Assembly (NCBI RefSeq): GCF_004364935.1
Contig: NZ_SOBT01000008.1
Location: 2,359,534-2,423,533 of the forward strand
Origin: Panacagrimonas perspica
Lineage (GTDB): Bacteria > Pseudomonadota > Gammaproteobacteria > Nevskiales > Nevskiaceae
Length of the DNA stretch: 64,000 bases
Direction: 5' to 3'
Each line of letters begins with the position of its first letter. The first letter of the stretch is position 1. The notes beneath the pieces were generated by a model that saw only the letters and a program-made list of their open reading frames with translations, made no database searches and was not told the DNA's origin. Position numbers and translations under genes: made by a program. This document shows, piece by piece, positions 17,370 through 26,761 of the stretch.

Positions 17370-18494
17370 TCAGTTGTACAGCGTGACCACCGGCGGCTGC
17401 ACCAGGCCGAAGCTCTGCAGAACGCCGAGCAGCTCGCGATGACCCAGCGCCTGGCAGCCCGAAGCGAAGCCGACCTTCTTGGGCTCCGACTGCAGCAGGT
17501 GGAACGCGAAGTAGGCCTGCAGCAGTCCGGTCTGCTTGTAGTTCTGGTTGCCGTAGATCACGACGTGCTTGCGCGCCAGCGGGCCGCTCGCCCAGACCGA
17601 ATCCACCGAGATGTTGGTGCGCGGGTTCTCGCGCGGCGGCATGCCGGCCTGCACACTGGCGGCCATCTTCGACAGCTCGGCCTGCTGCTGATCCTTGGGC
17701 AGCGGCTTGATCTTCTCGTCGATCATCGTGTTCATCGCCACGACGTTGTCCATGACCTCGCGAGCGAACACGCCGCCCATGACCTTGCAGTTGGACACGC
17801 GCGGGTCGTTCTTGAACCACACCGGCGACGCCGTGCCGCCCCAGGGCAGGACCAGCGCCGTGGTGTGCTGACCCGGGACCAGCGCGTCGGCCTTGGCGCC
17901 GTCCGGCCACTTCACGTACTGGTTGTTCTCCAGGTAGAAGAAGTCAGCGGTGAGGATGCTGAAGATGGTCTGCACCGAGGCGTAGGTCGGGAAGCCTTTC
18001 CACAGCACGAGCATGTCGAGCGTGTGCAGGCCGGGGGTCTCGAGCGCAATCTGCGCGGCGATTTCACCCGTGGTGTACATCTGCGCCATGCCGGGGGCCA
18101 GGCAGAGCTTCTTGGCGGCGAACTTGGCGCCCCACTTCTCGTCGCACTCGATCATCCAGTTCTGCTCGCCGTTGGTGTCCGTGTAGTGGACGCCTTCCTC
18201 GTAGCAGGCTTCGACGGCCTCGGGGCCGTACTTGGCGAACGGGCCGACCATGTTGAGCATGACCTTGGAGCCCTTGACCAGCGCGCGCAGCGAGGCGACG
18301 TCGTGCGTCTTGACCTCGGCGACCTCGTAATCGGCGGTCTCGACGCCCGGGACCTTGCTCATCACGTCCTTGATGCTGGCGCCATTGCGGCCAGCGGCGA
18401 TGAACGGAATGTTCAACTCGCGGCAGTACTCTGCAACCAGGCGACCGGTGTATCCGGTGACGCCGTAAATGACGACGGGCTTCTTGCTGCTCAT
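17370..18494 (-). CDS. Saccharopine dehydrogenase-like NAD(P)-binding protein
   Basis: A 374-residue protein opening with a Rossmann motif, VVIYGVTGYTGRLVAEY (residues 7-23), as in saccharopine dehydrogenase-like and trans-acting enoyl reductase proteins. NMVGPFAKYGPEAVEAC followed by GVHYTDTNGEQNW is the family's conserved core. The C-terminal half is not recognisable beyond DUF5938-like similarity. Family members work as reductases on lipid or polyketide intermediates; the substrate here is unknown. The ATG at 18494 is preceded by GAGGAGAG. The gene diverges from an AraC-type regulator starting at about 18657, which may control it. Confidence 0.8.
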   Translation of the reverse strand: MSSKKPVVIYGVTGYTGRLVAEYCRELNIPFIAAGRNGASIKDVMSKVPGVETADYEVAEVKTHDVASLRALVKGSKVMLNMVGPFAKYGPEAVEACYEEGVHYTDTNGEQNWMIECDEKWGAKFAAKKLCLAPGMAQMYTTGEIAAQIALETPGLHTLDMLVLWKGFPTYASVQTIFSILTADFFYLENNQYVKWPDGAKADALVPGQHTTALVLPWGGTASPVWFKNDPRVSNCKVMGGVFAREVMDNVVAMNTMIDEKIKPLPKDQQQAELSKMAASVQAGMPPRENPRTNISVDSVWASGPLARKHVVIYGNQNYKQTGLLQAYFAFHLLQSEPKKVGFASGCQALGHRELLGVLQSFGLVQPPVVTLYN

Positions 18495-18656
18495 GGAACT
18501 CTCCTCGTGGGGTCGGTCGATCGGACGGCCGCTGACGGCTCTAAGCCGATGGTTGCAGAAAATGCAGCCCGAAGCTTAGGCGCGTGACGATTGACAGCCA
18601 TTCGCTCCCGGTGACAGGGTTGTTGTCCCGGGGTGACGATCAGGTCGGCCAACACC

Positions 18657-19697
18657 ATGCTTGCAATCGACGTCGAACGCTGCGTGATGCCCAACACCTA
18701 CGCCAAGCAGTTGGCGCAGGAACTGGGCCGTCCGACCCCGATCGTGGCCGGCACCGGCATCGGCCCCGACGAGATCGAGCACTACTCGCGCCCCATCACC
18801 GTCCAGCAGCATCTGCGCATGCTGCGCAATGCACAGGCGATCGCGCCCACACCGGACTGGTACCTGAAATGGGGCCAGCGCATGGGCGAACATTTCCATG
18901 GCCCGGTGAGCATGGCCTGGATGAGCGCCCCCACGCTCGGCGAAGGTTTCGACATCTTCCTGAAGTACATCCCCAGTCGCGTGCCGTACCTGGCGTGGAA
19001 GGGCTACCTGGAGGGCACGAGCTTCGTCGCCGAAGTCGCCCCGCTGGTGGACGGCGGAGCCGTCGGGCACATGCTGGTCGAAGTGCCGATGCTGGTGATG
19101 CACGAGTACGCGCGCACGATCCGGCCCGGATCGATCGCCGAGGCCCGCATCGAACTCGCCCACCCCGCCCCGGCGCATGCGGCGCTGTACGCGAAGTGGT
19201 TCGGCTGTCCGGTCGTGTTCGGGGCCTCGCGCAATGCGCTGGTGTTTCCGCGCCACTGGCGCGACATGCCCAACGTCGGCCACGACGAGGCGATCTGGGA
19301 AGCAGCCTGCAACCGCTGCCGTGCGCTGTGTGGCACGCCGGAAGAACGCGACACACTGACGCTGGTGCGGCAGATCGTGTTCGACGGCATCGAACAACAC
19401 GCGCATGGCGAAGGCTTTGCGCCCAGCCTGGAATCGGTCGCCGCCCGCCTGCACTGCTCGCCGCGCACGCTGATCCGCCGACTGAAGGCGCTCAGCACCA
19501 GCTACCACGAGGTCGTCGACAAGGTGAAGAAGCAGCGCGCCTGCGAGCTGCTGGGCAACGAACAGCTTCGGATCCGCGAGATCGCCGATGCGCTCGGCTA
19601 CGGCGATGCCGGTGGCTTCGTGCGCTCGTTCAAGCGCTGCCTGGGTGTGACGCCGGGCCAGTACCGCGAGCAGATGGTCAAGCAGGCTCTGGTGTAG
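18657..19697 (+). CDS. AraC-family transcriptional regulator with arabinose-binding-like N-domain
   Basis: A 346-residue regulator. The N-terminal ~190 residues match the ligand-binding domain found in many AraC proteins of lipid catabolism (OruR/ArgR-like; PF12625). The C-terminal ~85 residues form the double HTH (SLESVAARLHCSPRTLIRRL and LRIREIADALGYGDAGGFVR, ending GVTPGQYR). It diverges from the saccharopine-dehydrogenase-like gene and may regulate it. Start choice is uncertain: a GTG at 18633 and ATGs at 18657 and 18687 are in frame and none has a good ribosome binding site; the conserved N-domain begins near the last. The inducer is unknown. Confidence 0.9.
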   Translation: MLAIDVERCVMPNTYAKQLAQELGRPTPIVAGTGIGPDEIEHYSRPITVQQHLRMLRNAQAIAPTPDWYLKWGQRMGEHFHGPVSMAWMSAPTLGEGFDIFLKYIPSRVPYLAWKGYLEGTSFVAEVAPLVDGGAVGHMLVEVPMLVMHEYARTIRPGSIAEARIELAHPAPAHAALYAKWFGCPVVFGASRNALVFPRHWRDMPNVGHDEAIWEAACNRCRALCGTPEERDTLTLVRQIVFDGIEQHAHGEGFAPSLESVAARLHCSPRTLIRRLKALSTSYHEVVDKVKKQRACELLGNEQLRIREIADALGYGDAGGFVRSFKRCLGVTPGQYREQMVKQALV

Positions 19698-19743
19698 GCG
19701 CAGCGACGGCAGCAAGCCCCGTCCCGAAGTGAGGAAGACGTTG

Positions 19744-20409
19744 ATGGCCGTCCACGCGATCCGGGCGCTGATACCGGGCCTGCTGCTCGCGGTTTCATCG
19801 GCGCACGCGGATCCCCAGCCCAAGTTCGAGCCGATGACCGAGCAGATGCTGATCGACACGCTGCCGGTCGACGCGACCCTCGAGGTCCGCGTGGATGCCG
19901 ACCTCAACGGTGACGGCATCGTCGACACCGCGTTCATCGGCGGCACCGAGGAAAAGCGCCTGCTCAAGGTGATGCTCGGCTACAAGGACGAATTCGACTG
20001 GGGCCACGCGCCCGCCGGTGAGCTGGAACTCGACAGCTACCCGCTCGGCCCGGCCACGCTGTCGGTGAAGAAGGGCGTGCTGGTGGTCGAAGACCTCACC
20101 GGCGGCACGACCGCGACATCGGCCACGTATCGCTATCGCTACGACGCGAAGCTTCCGGTGCCGGGGATGCGCCTGATCGGCCTGGATGCGGAGAACTACA
20201 GCCGCACCAACAGCCACGACAGCTTCAAGATTTCCTGGAACCTGCTGAGTGGCGCCTTCGTCAGCCGCCGCGGCCGCGTCAACGAAGGCGCGGGCGACGA
20301 GGCCTATCGGTACGACCCCGAGCGCAAGTCGGTGCGCAAGTCGGCGCCGATCCTGCTCGGTGCCACGCCGCGTCCGGACGACCTCCTCGACGAGGTTTCG
20401 AAGCCCTGA
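19744..20409 (+). CDS. Secreted hypothetical protein with calcium-loop motif
   Basis: A 221-residue protein with a signal peptide (MAVHAIRALIPGLLLAVSS, cleavage probably after AHA). DADLNGDGIVDTAFI near residue 55 is an EF-hand/dockerin-like calcium loop of the DxDxDG type, as in FG-GAP and VCBS repeats. The rest is beta-rich (TYRYRYDAKLPVPGMRLIGLD). I do not recognise a named family. The ATG at 19744 follows GAGGAAG; the GTG at 19729 is less likely. It follows the AraC regulator by 46 bases and could be co-transcribed. A periplasmic location is likely; the function is unknown. Confidence 0.75.
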   Translation: MAVHAIRALIPGLLLAVSSAHADPQPKFEPMTEQMLIDTLPVDATLEVRVDADLNGDGIVDTAFIGGTEEKRLLKVMLGYKDEFDWGHAPAGELELDSYPLGPATLSVKKGVLVVEDLTGGTTATSATYRYRYDAKLPVPGMRLIGLDAENYSRTNSHDSFKISWNLLSGAFVSRRGRVNEGAGDEAYRYDPERKSVRKSAPILLGATPRPDDLLDEVSKP

Positions 20410-20849
20410 CGCGGGTGCTGCTGCAACGAGACGACGTGGCCGACACGCAGCGGCCGCTTGGCGGGTTCAGGGGCCCAATGAAAACTTCGGCGTGCTTGTA
20501 ATCGGCGAATTGCGATCTCGGCTTTTTCGTCCGATCCGTCCGCGAACAGCCTGGCCCCGTGGTCAGCCGATCTCGCGTTCTTTCCCGCTTTCCCGCCTGA
20601 GACGTCGAGCAGGCCCGATCCGGATCGCGACACCTGCCCGTCAGCGTGACGCAACGCACAGTGCATTTGCGTAACGCCTTTTTCCAGGCTTGTTTCAGGC
20701 ATCGACGGGCGTCAGCATAAAAAAACGAACCGGCGGCCTAAAACGTCTCACGCCGCCAATTCACAAGGGAAAAAGCGACACGCTTGCGCATCGTGGTCGC
20801 TCCCCGGCCCGATGTCGCACCGATATTCCGACGACGATCCGGAGAGGAC
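20410..20849. other. AT-richer intergenic region before the transglycosylase-like gene
   Basis: This 440-base gap is visibly richer in A/T than its surroundings, with A-runs near 20719-20725 and T-runs near 20671. A short inverted repeat (ggcggc at 20732, gccgcc at 20752) beside an A-run could be a minus-strand terminator, but no minus-strand gene ends here. It probably marks the edge of an acquired segment. Confidence 0.4.
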
Positions 20850-21878
20850 ATGGTCGACACTGCGAAATATTCCCGCACGATATCGGCGAAGGAAATGCGG
20901 TTCTTCGTCTCGATAGGCAACAACGCCTACAGCTCCATTTTCTCGAACGAGCTGATTGTCGCGATCTGCTGGGAGGAATCGCGCTTTTCCAATATTCCAC
21001 AGCTCAATGGGCCAGCAGTCGGATTTGGGCAGCTCCAGAAGGAAGGCCTCAACAAGGCCAATCAGCACCGCTCCGGAAACCCCTATGCAAAGGGTCCCGG
21101 ATTCTTCAGTCGCGAAACCGTGCTCGGAAGCGAGCCGATCAGCATCAGTGCCGTGAGCCATTGTCTGGCCGGCTATTACGACGGCTTCAAAACCGCTCGG
21201 AAGAACAACGCCCTCAAAGCGTATGCAGGAGGCTTCGTCAGCGCGACGAATGACCTGATCCCACCGCGATGGCTCGCCTGCGAAGCGGCGCTCAAGCAAC
21301 TCCCGGGTCCGGCGCACTTGAATCCCGAAAAATACATGGAGGCCTTGAATCTCGCGCTTTCTCCATCGAATCCACCGCAGCGCCTCGGCTCCTCGGGACC
21401 GCTATACGACTTTGTCCGCGCGAAGCTGTTTCCGGAACTCGTCCCTCAACTCGATTACCAAAGCAACTGGCGCTGGTGCAAGAAGTGTCAGGGCCTGTTT
21501 TACGGGGGCAACCCCACGAAAGGCGTGTGTCCGGCCGGAGGCGCCCATACCGACATTGGAAGCGGCAATTATCAGCTCTCGGCAGGCAAGGGACCGGGCC
21601 AGGCAGGCTGGCGCTGGTGCTCGAAATGCCAAGGGTTCTGGTTCAACGGTGACGGTATCACCGGCGTCTGTCCTGCCGGTTCAAACCACATCAGTACCGG
21701 GAGCGGCCAGTATTTGGCCCAGGGCTTCGCCGGGACGGGGCAGAACGGCTGGCGGTGGTGTCGCGATTGCTCCGGCATGTTCTTCATCGGCAACGGGAGC
21801 GTCGGCGTTTGCGCCGGCAACAAATCGAGACACCATGATGGTTCGGGAAGCGGCGACTACGCGCTTACCAAGATCTAG
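20850..21878 (+). CDS. Transglycosylase-like protein with three WRWC Cys-repeat units
   Basis: A 342-residue protein. The N-terminal part looks like a lysozyme-fold muramidase: IVAICWEESRF (36-46) with a candidate catalytic Glu, then GPAVGFGQLQ (54-63), matching the G-x-GLMQ block of SLT domains. Residues 207-243, 254-289 and 301-339 are three copies of a motif WRWCxxCxG...F..GN...GVC...G...H..GSGxY, each with three Cys and a His that could bind metal. No signal peptide is seen, so export may use another route. Base composition and codon choice differ from neighbours, suggesting transfer. GGAGAGG precedes the ATG closely. The enzyme activity is inferred. Confidence 0.75.
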   Translation: MVDTAKYSRTISAKEMRFFVSIGNNAYSSIFSNELIVAICWEESRFSNIPQLNGPAVGFGQLQKEGLNKANQHRSGNPYAKGPGFFSRETVLGSEPISISAVSHCLAGYYDGFKTARKNNALKAYAGGFVSATNDLIPPRWLACEAALKQLPGPAHLNPEKYMEALNLALSPSNPPQRLGSSGPLYDFVRAKLFPELVPQLDYQSNWRWCKKCQGLFYGGNPTKGVCPAGGAHTDIGSGNYQLSAGKGPGQAGWRWCSKCQGFWFNGDGITGVCPAGSNHISTGSGQYLAQGFAGTGQNGWRWCRDCSGMFFIGNGSVGVCAGNKSRHHDGSGSGDYALTKI

Positions 21879-21998
21879 CGGGCTTTCCAATGCACAAGCG
21901 AATGACATCTGATCGCGCGCAGCGCCGCGCACGTTACCAATGGCGGCGTGTGCGCCGATCACGCGACTGGCACGCCGCCGCCCTCTCCAAGCTTCCTT

Positions 21999-22128
21999 CT
22001 AAGCTTTCTTGCCCCCGATCGGCGCCGTCGGCCTGACGTAATCCTTCGAGGTGTCCGCGAAGTCGATGTACCAGTCGATGCTCGCCCAAGAGATCAGCAT
22101 CTTCGCGGCGAAGCGGAACGCGGCATCC
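21999..22128 (-). pseudogene. Remnant of an acetoacetyl-CoA synthetase-like 3' end
   Basis: In one minus-strand frame the region reads DAAFRFAAKMLISW, then [19 protein letters not shown], then TAPIGGKKA and a stop at 21999. The last ~28 residues are nearly identical to the C-terminus of the complete gene ending at 22199 ([19 protein letters not shown]). The preceding residues differ, so this is the decayed or truncated tail of a paralogue. No start or upstream domain remains; a REP element begins at 22129. Confidence 0.72.
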
Positions 22129-22197
22129 GTAGCCCGGGTGAAACCCGGGGCTGGTTCTCCGATGTCGAGCGGGGATCCCGGGTTTCACCCGGGTCAC
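22129..22197. repeat. REP-like palindrome, GTAGCCCGGG subtype
   Basis: Arms gtagcccgggtgaaacccgg and ccgggtttcacccgggtcac are near-perfect reverse complements. It lies exactly between the complete acetoacetyl-CoA synthetase stop (22199) and the paralogue remnant. Confidence 0.87.
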
Positions 22198-22198
22198 G

Positions 22199-24229
22199 TC
22201 ATTTCTTTCCGCCCAGCGGCGCTGCCGGCTTCACGTAATCCTTCGACGTGTCCGCGAAGTCGATGTACCAGTCGATGCTCGCCGGGTTCATCATCGCGTC
22301 GCGGCTCGCAGCCTTCTCCAGCGGCCAGCCCATCAGGATCTTGCGCACCGGCACTTCCATCTTCTTGCCGGTGAGCGTGTACGGAATCTCGGCCACGACG
22401 TACATCTTGTCCGGCACGTGGCGCGGGCTGCAGTCGCTGCGCAGCTTGGCCGTGATCTTCTTGACCAGCGCATCGTCGAGCGCGAAACCCGGCTTGAGCT
22501 TGAGGTACAGCGGCATGAAGAAATTGCCCCCCTCGAGTTCGCAGCACACGACCAGGCTGTTCGCGATTTCCTCCACCTGCTCGACCGCGCGATAGATCTC
22601 GGCGGTGCCGATGCGTACGCCGAAGCGGTTGAGCGTGGAGTCGCTGCGGCCGTAGATGTAGCAGCCGCCGCGCGAGTTGATCTTGATGAAGTCGCCGTGG
22701 CGCCAGACACCGGGGAACACGTCGAAATAGGCTTCGTGATAGCGCTTGCCGTCGGTGTCGCCCCAGAAGAAGATCGGCATCGACGGGAACGGCTTGAGGC
22801 AGACCAGCTCGCCGACCTCGTCCACCACTTCCTTGCCGTCATCGCTCCACGCACGCACGTCCATGCCCAGGCAGCGCGCCTGGATCTCGCCGGCATGAAC
22901 CGGGAGCGTGGGACTGGCACCGACGAAACCGCTGCACAACTCCGTGCCGCCGGACTGCGATGTCACCCACAGGTCCGCCTTCACGTTGTCGTAGAACCAC
23001 TTGAAGGTCTCGGGCGTCGACGGCGCGCCGCCGAGCAGCGCAGCCTCGAGCTTCGACAGGTCGAACTTCTCGCCCGGCTTGAGCTTGGCCTTCTCCATCA
23101 TCTGCACGAAGGTGGGGCTTGCACCGAACGTGGCGGCGCCGGTTTCGGCCGCCATCTTCCACAGCAGATCGAGGTCCGGATACACCGGGCTGCCGTCGTA
23201 CTGCACCGCGGCCGCGCCCGTCAGCAACGACGAGACCACGAGGTTGTACATCATCCAGCCCGTGGTGCTGTAGAAGAACATCACGCTGCCGGGCCCAAGG
23301 TTGAGATGGAAACTCATCACCTTGAAGTGCTCGACCAGCACGCCCACGTGGCCGTGCACGATGGCCTTGGGCAGGCCCGTCGTGCCCGACGAGAACATCA
23401 CCCAGATCGGATGATCGCAGTCGACGCGCTCGTACTTGAACGATTCGCGCGGCACGTCGGCACCCGACAGCATCGAGGCCCAGGACTTCGCACCTTCGAC
23501 CGGCGCCTCGGTCTTGTCCGGATACAGGAACGGCAGCCAGACGACGTGCTTGAGCGTGGGCAGCGCGGAGACGATCTGCTTGACCTCCGCGGCGCGCGCG
23601 AAATCCTTTCCGCCGAAGCGGTAGCCGTCGCAGACGAAGATCAGGCTCGGCTCGATCTGCGCGAAGCGCTCGGTCACCGTCTTGGTGCCGAACTCGGGCG
23701 CAGCCGATGACCACACGGCGCCGATCGCGATCGTCGCGATCATCGCGACGGTCGTCTCGGGCACGTTGGGCATGTACGACACGATGCGATCGCCGGGCTT
23801 GATGCCCATGGCGCGCAACTGCGTGGCCAGCACGCGGACCTGTCGTCCCAGTTCCTGCCAGCTCAGCTGCGCGAGCGGGCGGTTCTCGGCGAGGTGATGG
23901 ATCGCGGCCTCACCCGGCTTGGCCTTCGCCTCGTAGCGCAGCAGGTGCTCGGCGTAGTTCACGCGCGCGCCCTGGAACCACTTGGCGCCCGGCATCACGC
24001 GGCGATCGAGCACCTGCGCGGGCGGTGCGTCGGAAACGATCTCGAAGTAATCCCAGACCGCAGCCCAGAAACCTTCGATCTCCGTCACGGACCACTGGCG
24101 CAGGGCCTCGTAGTCCTTGAAGTCGAGGCCGCGCTCTTCGCGCAGCCAGTTCGTGAACTTCGCGACTTGCGAGCGTGCCGCAAACGCGGCGCTCGGCGTC
24201 CACAGCAATTCGCCTTCGGTGACGGCCAT
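22199..24229 (-). CDS. Acetoacetyl-CoA synthetase
   Basis: A 676-residue ANL-family ligase of the acetoacetate-CoA ligase length class. The phosphate-binding motif is [16 protein letters not shown] near residue 280. The adenylation core continues with [15 protein letters not shown] and [20 protein letters not shown]. The acyl-adenylate-to-CoA lysine lies in [12 protein letters not shown] near the C-terminus. It would activate acetoacetate, or a related 3-keto acid, to its CoA ester in the cytoplasm. The ATG at 24229 has GGGGAGAA upstream. It starts a minus-strand stretch following a DUF3237 gene. A decayed duplicate of its 3' end lies just downstream. Confidence 0.92.
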   Translation of the reverse strand: MAVTEGELLWTPSAAFAARSQVAKFTNWLREERGLDFKDYEALRQWSVTEIEGFWAAVWDYFEIVSDAPPAQVLDRRVMPGAKWFQGARVNYAEHLLRYEAKAKPGEAAIHHLAENRPLAQLSWQELGRQVRVLATQLRAMGIKPGDRIVSYMPNVPETTVAMIATIAIGAVWSSAAPEFGTKTVTERFAQIEPSLIFVCDGYRFGGKDFARAAEVKQIVSALPTLKHVVWLPFLYPDKTEAPVEGAKSWASMLSGADVPRESFKYERVDCDHPIWVMFSSGTTGLPKAIVHGHVGVLVEHFKVMSFHLNLGPGSVMFFYSTTGWMMYNLVVSSLLTGAAAVQYDGSPVYPDLDLLWKMAAETGAATFGASPTFVQMMEKAKLKPGEKFDLSKLEAALLGGAPSTPETFKWFYDNVKADLWVTSQSGGTELCSGFVGASPTLPVHAGEIQARCLGMDVRAWSDDGKEVVDEVGELVCLKPFPSMPIFFWGDTDGKRYHEAYFDVFPGVWRHGDFIKINSRGGCYIYGRSDSTLNRFGVRIGTAEIYRAVEQVEEIANSLVVCCELEGGNFFMPLYLKLKPGFALDDALVKKITAKLRSDCSPRHVPDKMYVVAEIPYTLTGKKMEVPVRKILMGWPLEKAASRDAMMNPASIDWYIDFADTSKDYVKPAAPLGGKK

Positions 24230-24279
24230 TTTCGTTCTCCCCGCGGTGATGCCCGCGTGCTCTTCTCGTAAAACGGGAT

Positions 24280-24750
24280 TCAGCGAAGCGCGTAGACGTC
24301 GTAGGTCACGATGCCCTTGCGGAACTGCACTTCACCGATGTTGATGAACTGGCAGCCGTTGACCCAGGCATAGGCCGCGCTCGAGGTCGCGATGCGCGGA
24401 GCCGCACGTATCGGCGCTCTCTCGGGCAGTCGACCCGCCAGCAGGTTTTCGTAACCGTCGGGGCCCAGATCGACCAGGCCGTTGTAGACGGCGTACAGCA
24501 AGGCGCCGTCGTGGGTCTCGACCGTCGCACGCACGTCGAGAACGCCCTTGCCGTCGCGGCGAATCGTCATCCAGTCACCGCCGACCGCGCGCACCTTGCC
24601 GATCTTCGCGCCGTCGGGCGCCCAGACCTCGCCTCCGGTGACGTAGAAGTTGGCGCGAATGTCGTCCGGCACCGTGCCGATGATCTCGGGCTGCGTCAGC
24701 GTCGCGTTGTACGAAAAGACGTGTTCCATCTTGTAGTCGAACTGCGCCAT
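24280..24750 (-). CDS. DUF3237 family protein
   Basis: A 156-residue protein of the DUF3237 family: IIGTVPDDIRANFYVTGGEVWAP near the N-terminus, GGDWMTIRRDGKGVLDVRATVETHDGAL in the middle, and a C-terminal INIGEVQFRKGIVTYDVYAL strand pair. These are small beta-barrel proteins commonly found in catabolic gene sets with short-chain dehydrogenases; no activity is established. The ATG at 24750 is preferred because GGAGGAGAG precedes it; an in-frame start at 24765 lacks one. It lies between acetoacetyl-CoA synthetase and an unrecognised gene, all minus strand and closely spaced, so co-transcription is likely. Confidence 0.85.
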   Translation of the reverse strand: MAQFDYKMEHVFSYNATLTQPEIIGTVPDDIRANFYVTGGEVWAPDGAKIGKVRAVGGDWMTIRRDGKGVLDVRATVETHDGALLYAVYNGLVDLGPDGYENLLAGRLPERAPIRAAPRIATSSAAYAWVNGCQFINIGEVQFRKGIVTYDVYALR

Positions 24751-24801
24751 CGTTCTCTCCTCCAATGGGTTCGATCCAGCCGCCGCTGGAGACGAACGCC
24801 G

Positions 24802-25644
24802 TCAGCGCAGCGTCGCGAGCCGCTCGAGCACTTTCTCGGGCACTGCGTCGGCGGGAACGACCGCGAAGCGAAAGCCGCCCTTGGGCGCCGCAGGCGCGGC
24901 GCCGCCGGACCAGAAAGCGCTCGGTAGCGCGAGGCCGTTCGCGGCGCCGCTGACGGCCTTCGGGGAGATCACGAACTGCGCGCCGGTGGCATCACCGCTG
25001 AATCCCGCGCCGGTGGGCAGACGTACACCGAGATCCCATCGGTAGTGTCCGGCGATGTTCATCACCGGCTGATACCAGGCGAGCTCTTCGGCAGAGACCG
25101 GTTCGGCGCCTTCGCGCTCTTCGAGCAGCAGGCCGTCCACACCGGACTCGCCGAAACTGCGAAGGAACTCGGCGACGTAGACGGCGCAGGAATCCGCCTC
25201 GTCACCGCCGACTTCGACTTCGGCATCGGCGCCGAAGGCTTGCAGATAGGCCTCGGTCACCCAGGCCCGCGGCGAAGGGACGGACAGGATCAGCGGCGCG
25301 CTGCCGAGCGCGGCACGCAGGCCCTTGAGCATCTCGACCAGATGCGCGCGCAGCGGCTCGTCCGCGAGCAACGTGCGCACCGGCGCAACAGCGCGCTTCT
25401 TCGCGGCCATCGCCTCCTTCAGCGGCGCGTGGCTCGCCACCCAGGCGGCGACGAGTCGTCCCACCGGAATGACGGTGAAGTCCGGCTTCAGTAGGCCCTG
25501 GGCCTTGCGGCGGAATGCGGTGTATTCGGCGCCGTCGTGCCACGGCGTCTTGCCGCCGGCCAGGAGCTTGTCGGAGTAGGCGGTGTCGTCGAGCCAGAGC
25601 AGCGGCTTGTCGCCGGCGGCGAGACGATCGAGGAGCTTGGGCAT
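24802..25644 (-). CDS. Conserved hypothetical protein, possible UroD/MetE-like barrel
   Basis: A 280-residue cytoplasmic protein with no signal peptide. The pattern of alternating helices and strands (LILSVPSPRAWV, AVYVAEFLRSFGESGVDGLLLEE) recalls the uroporphyrinogen decarboxylase/cobalamin-independent methionine synthase barrel, in which the segment after the fifth strand has a similar GVDGLLLEE form. No zinc-binding His-x-Cys pair is visible. The ATG at 25644 follows TCAGGAAAA. It sits between the DUF3237 gene and an SDR on the same strand. It belongs to this putative catabolic operon by position only; the function is unassigned and the fold guess is weak. Confidence 0.6.
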   Translation of the reverse strand: MPKLLDRLAAGDKPLLWLDDTAYSDKLLAGGKTPWHDGAEYTAFRRKAQGLLKPDFTVIPVGRLVAAWVASHAPLKEAMAAKKRAVAPVRTLLADEPLRAHLVEMLKGLRAALGSAPLILSVPSPRAWVTEAYLQAFGADAEVEVGGDEADSCAVYVAEFLRSFGESGVDGLLLEEREGAEPVSAEELAWYQPVMNIAGHYRWDLGVRLPTGAGFSGDATGAQFVISPKAVSGAANGLALPSAFWSGGAAPAAPKGGFRFAVVPADAVPEKVLERLATLR

Positions 25645-25747
25645 GCGATTTTCCTGAAGAGGTCGGTCAGACGTCGGGTACGGAATCGAAACGCGTGTAG
25701 CAGCGGCCTGTCGGTGCGATCAGACCGCCTGGCGCGATGGCGCCATC

Positions 25748-26539
25748 TCAGGCAGCGGTGAGGCCACCGTCGATGACCAGTTCGCTGCCATTCATGAACT
25801 TGGCTGCGTCGGAAGCGAGGTAGATCACCGCGCTGGCGACATCGCGGGTCTCGCCGAAGCCCATCGGGTGAAGACCCTTGATCGCCGTCTCGGCCGCGGC
25901 GAAATCCGGGGCAAGGCCCAGCTCGACGAAGTGCTTGATGAAGTTGGTGCCCATGTCGGTGCCGATGATCGCCGGATGGACCGAGTTCACGCGGATGCCG
26001 GTGCCCAACTGCGCGCACTCGATTGCCGCCGCCTTGGTCATCAGGCGAACCGCGCCCTTGGACGTGTGATACGCAACGTGCGCCGTGGTGCCGATGATGC
26101 CGGCCACCGACGAGAGATTGATGATCGACGAACCGGGCTTCATGACGCGCATCGCGTGCTTGTGACCGAGAAACACGCCGGTGACGTTGACGTCCATGAC
26201 GCGGCGGAAATCCTCGACCGTGCACTGGGTGATCAGCGCGGCGGTCTCGATGCCGGCGTTGTTCACCAGGATGCTGAGGCTGCCGAACTTCGCGATGGCG
26301 GCGGCGACGGCGGCTTCCCATTGGGCTTCGACGGTGACGTCGTGTTTCAGGAACTCCGCCTTGCCTCCGGCCTTGCGGATGCTCGCGACGGTTTCGGTGG
26401 CTTCGAGCACGTCGGTGACCAGCACGGATGCGCCGGCCTGGGCGAGCGCTTCGCTGACGGCCGCGCCGATGCCGCGCGCGCCACCGGTGACCAGGGCAAC
26501 CTTGCCGTCCAGACGGAAGGCCTTGTTGTAGTCCGTCAT
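25748..26539 (-). CDS. Short-chain dehydrogenase/reductase
   Basis: A 263-residue classical SDR. Cofactor motif TGGARGIG near residue 19; NNAGIE near 93; Ser in INLSSVAG and YHTSKG giving the catalytic Ser-Tyr-Lys. LVTDVL after the second strand favours NAD. The segment VHPAIIGTDMGTNFIKHF is typical of hydroxysteroid and hydroxyacyl dehydrogenase-like members. GAGGAGAGC precedes the ATG at 26539. It leads a same-strand run with the hypothetical barrel, DUF3237 and acetoacetyl-CoA synthetase genes. A redox step on an alcohol or ketone intermediate is the likely role; the substrate is unknown. Confidence 0.92.
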   Translation of the reverse strand: MTDYNKAFRLDGKVALVTGGARGIGAAVSEALAQAGASVLVTDVLEATETVASIRKAGGKAEFLKHDVTVEAQWEAAVAAAIAKFGSLSILVNNAGIETAALITQCTVEDFRRVMDVNVTGVFLGHKHAMRVMKPGSSIINLSSVAGIIGTTAHVAYHTSKGAVRLMTKAAAIECAQLGTGIRVNSVHPAIIGTDMGTNFIKHFVELGLAPDFAAAETAIKGLHPMGFGETRDVASAVIYLASDAAKFMNGSELVIDGGLTAA

Positions 26540-26761
26540 GCCGCTCTCCTCGTTATGTTCCGCGTGATCCCGCGGTGATGTGAAGAGAGATTAACCCGAG
26601 ATGCGCGCGACTGGCCCTACCCGCCCGCGTAAGCCGGGGAGATGTCAGCGTCGGACCACGCGGTGTCACCCGGGGCCAATGCAAAGCCGACGTCGGCCGA
26701 GGCGAAGGCCGGGGCTTTTGCCGCAAATCGAGCGGCACCCACAGGCTTGCCCCGGCTACGG

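Noticed and set aside
20718-20757. Minus-strand terminator in the gap before the transglycosylase-like gene
   Set aside because: Hairpin arms are only six bases, and no minus-strand gene ends nearby.
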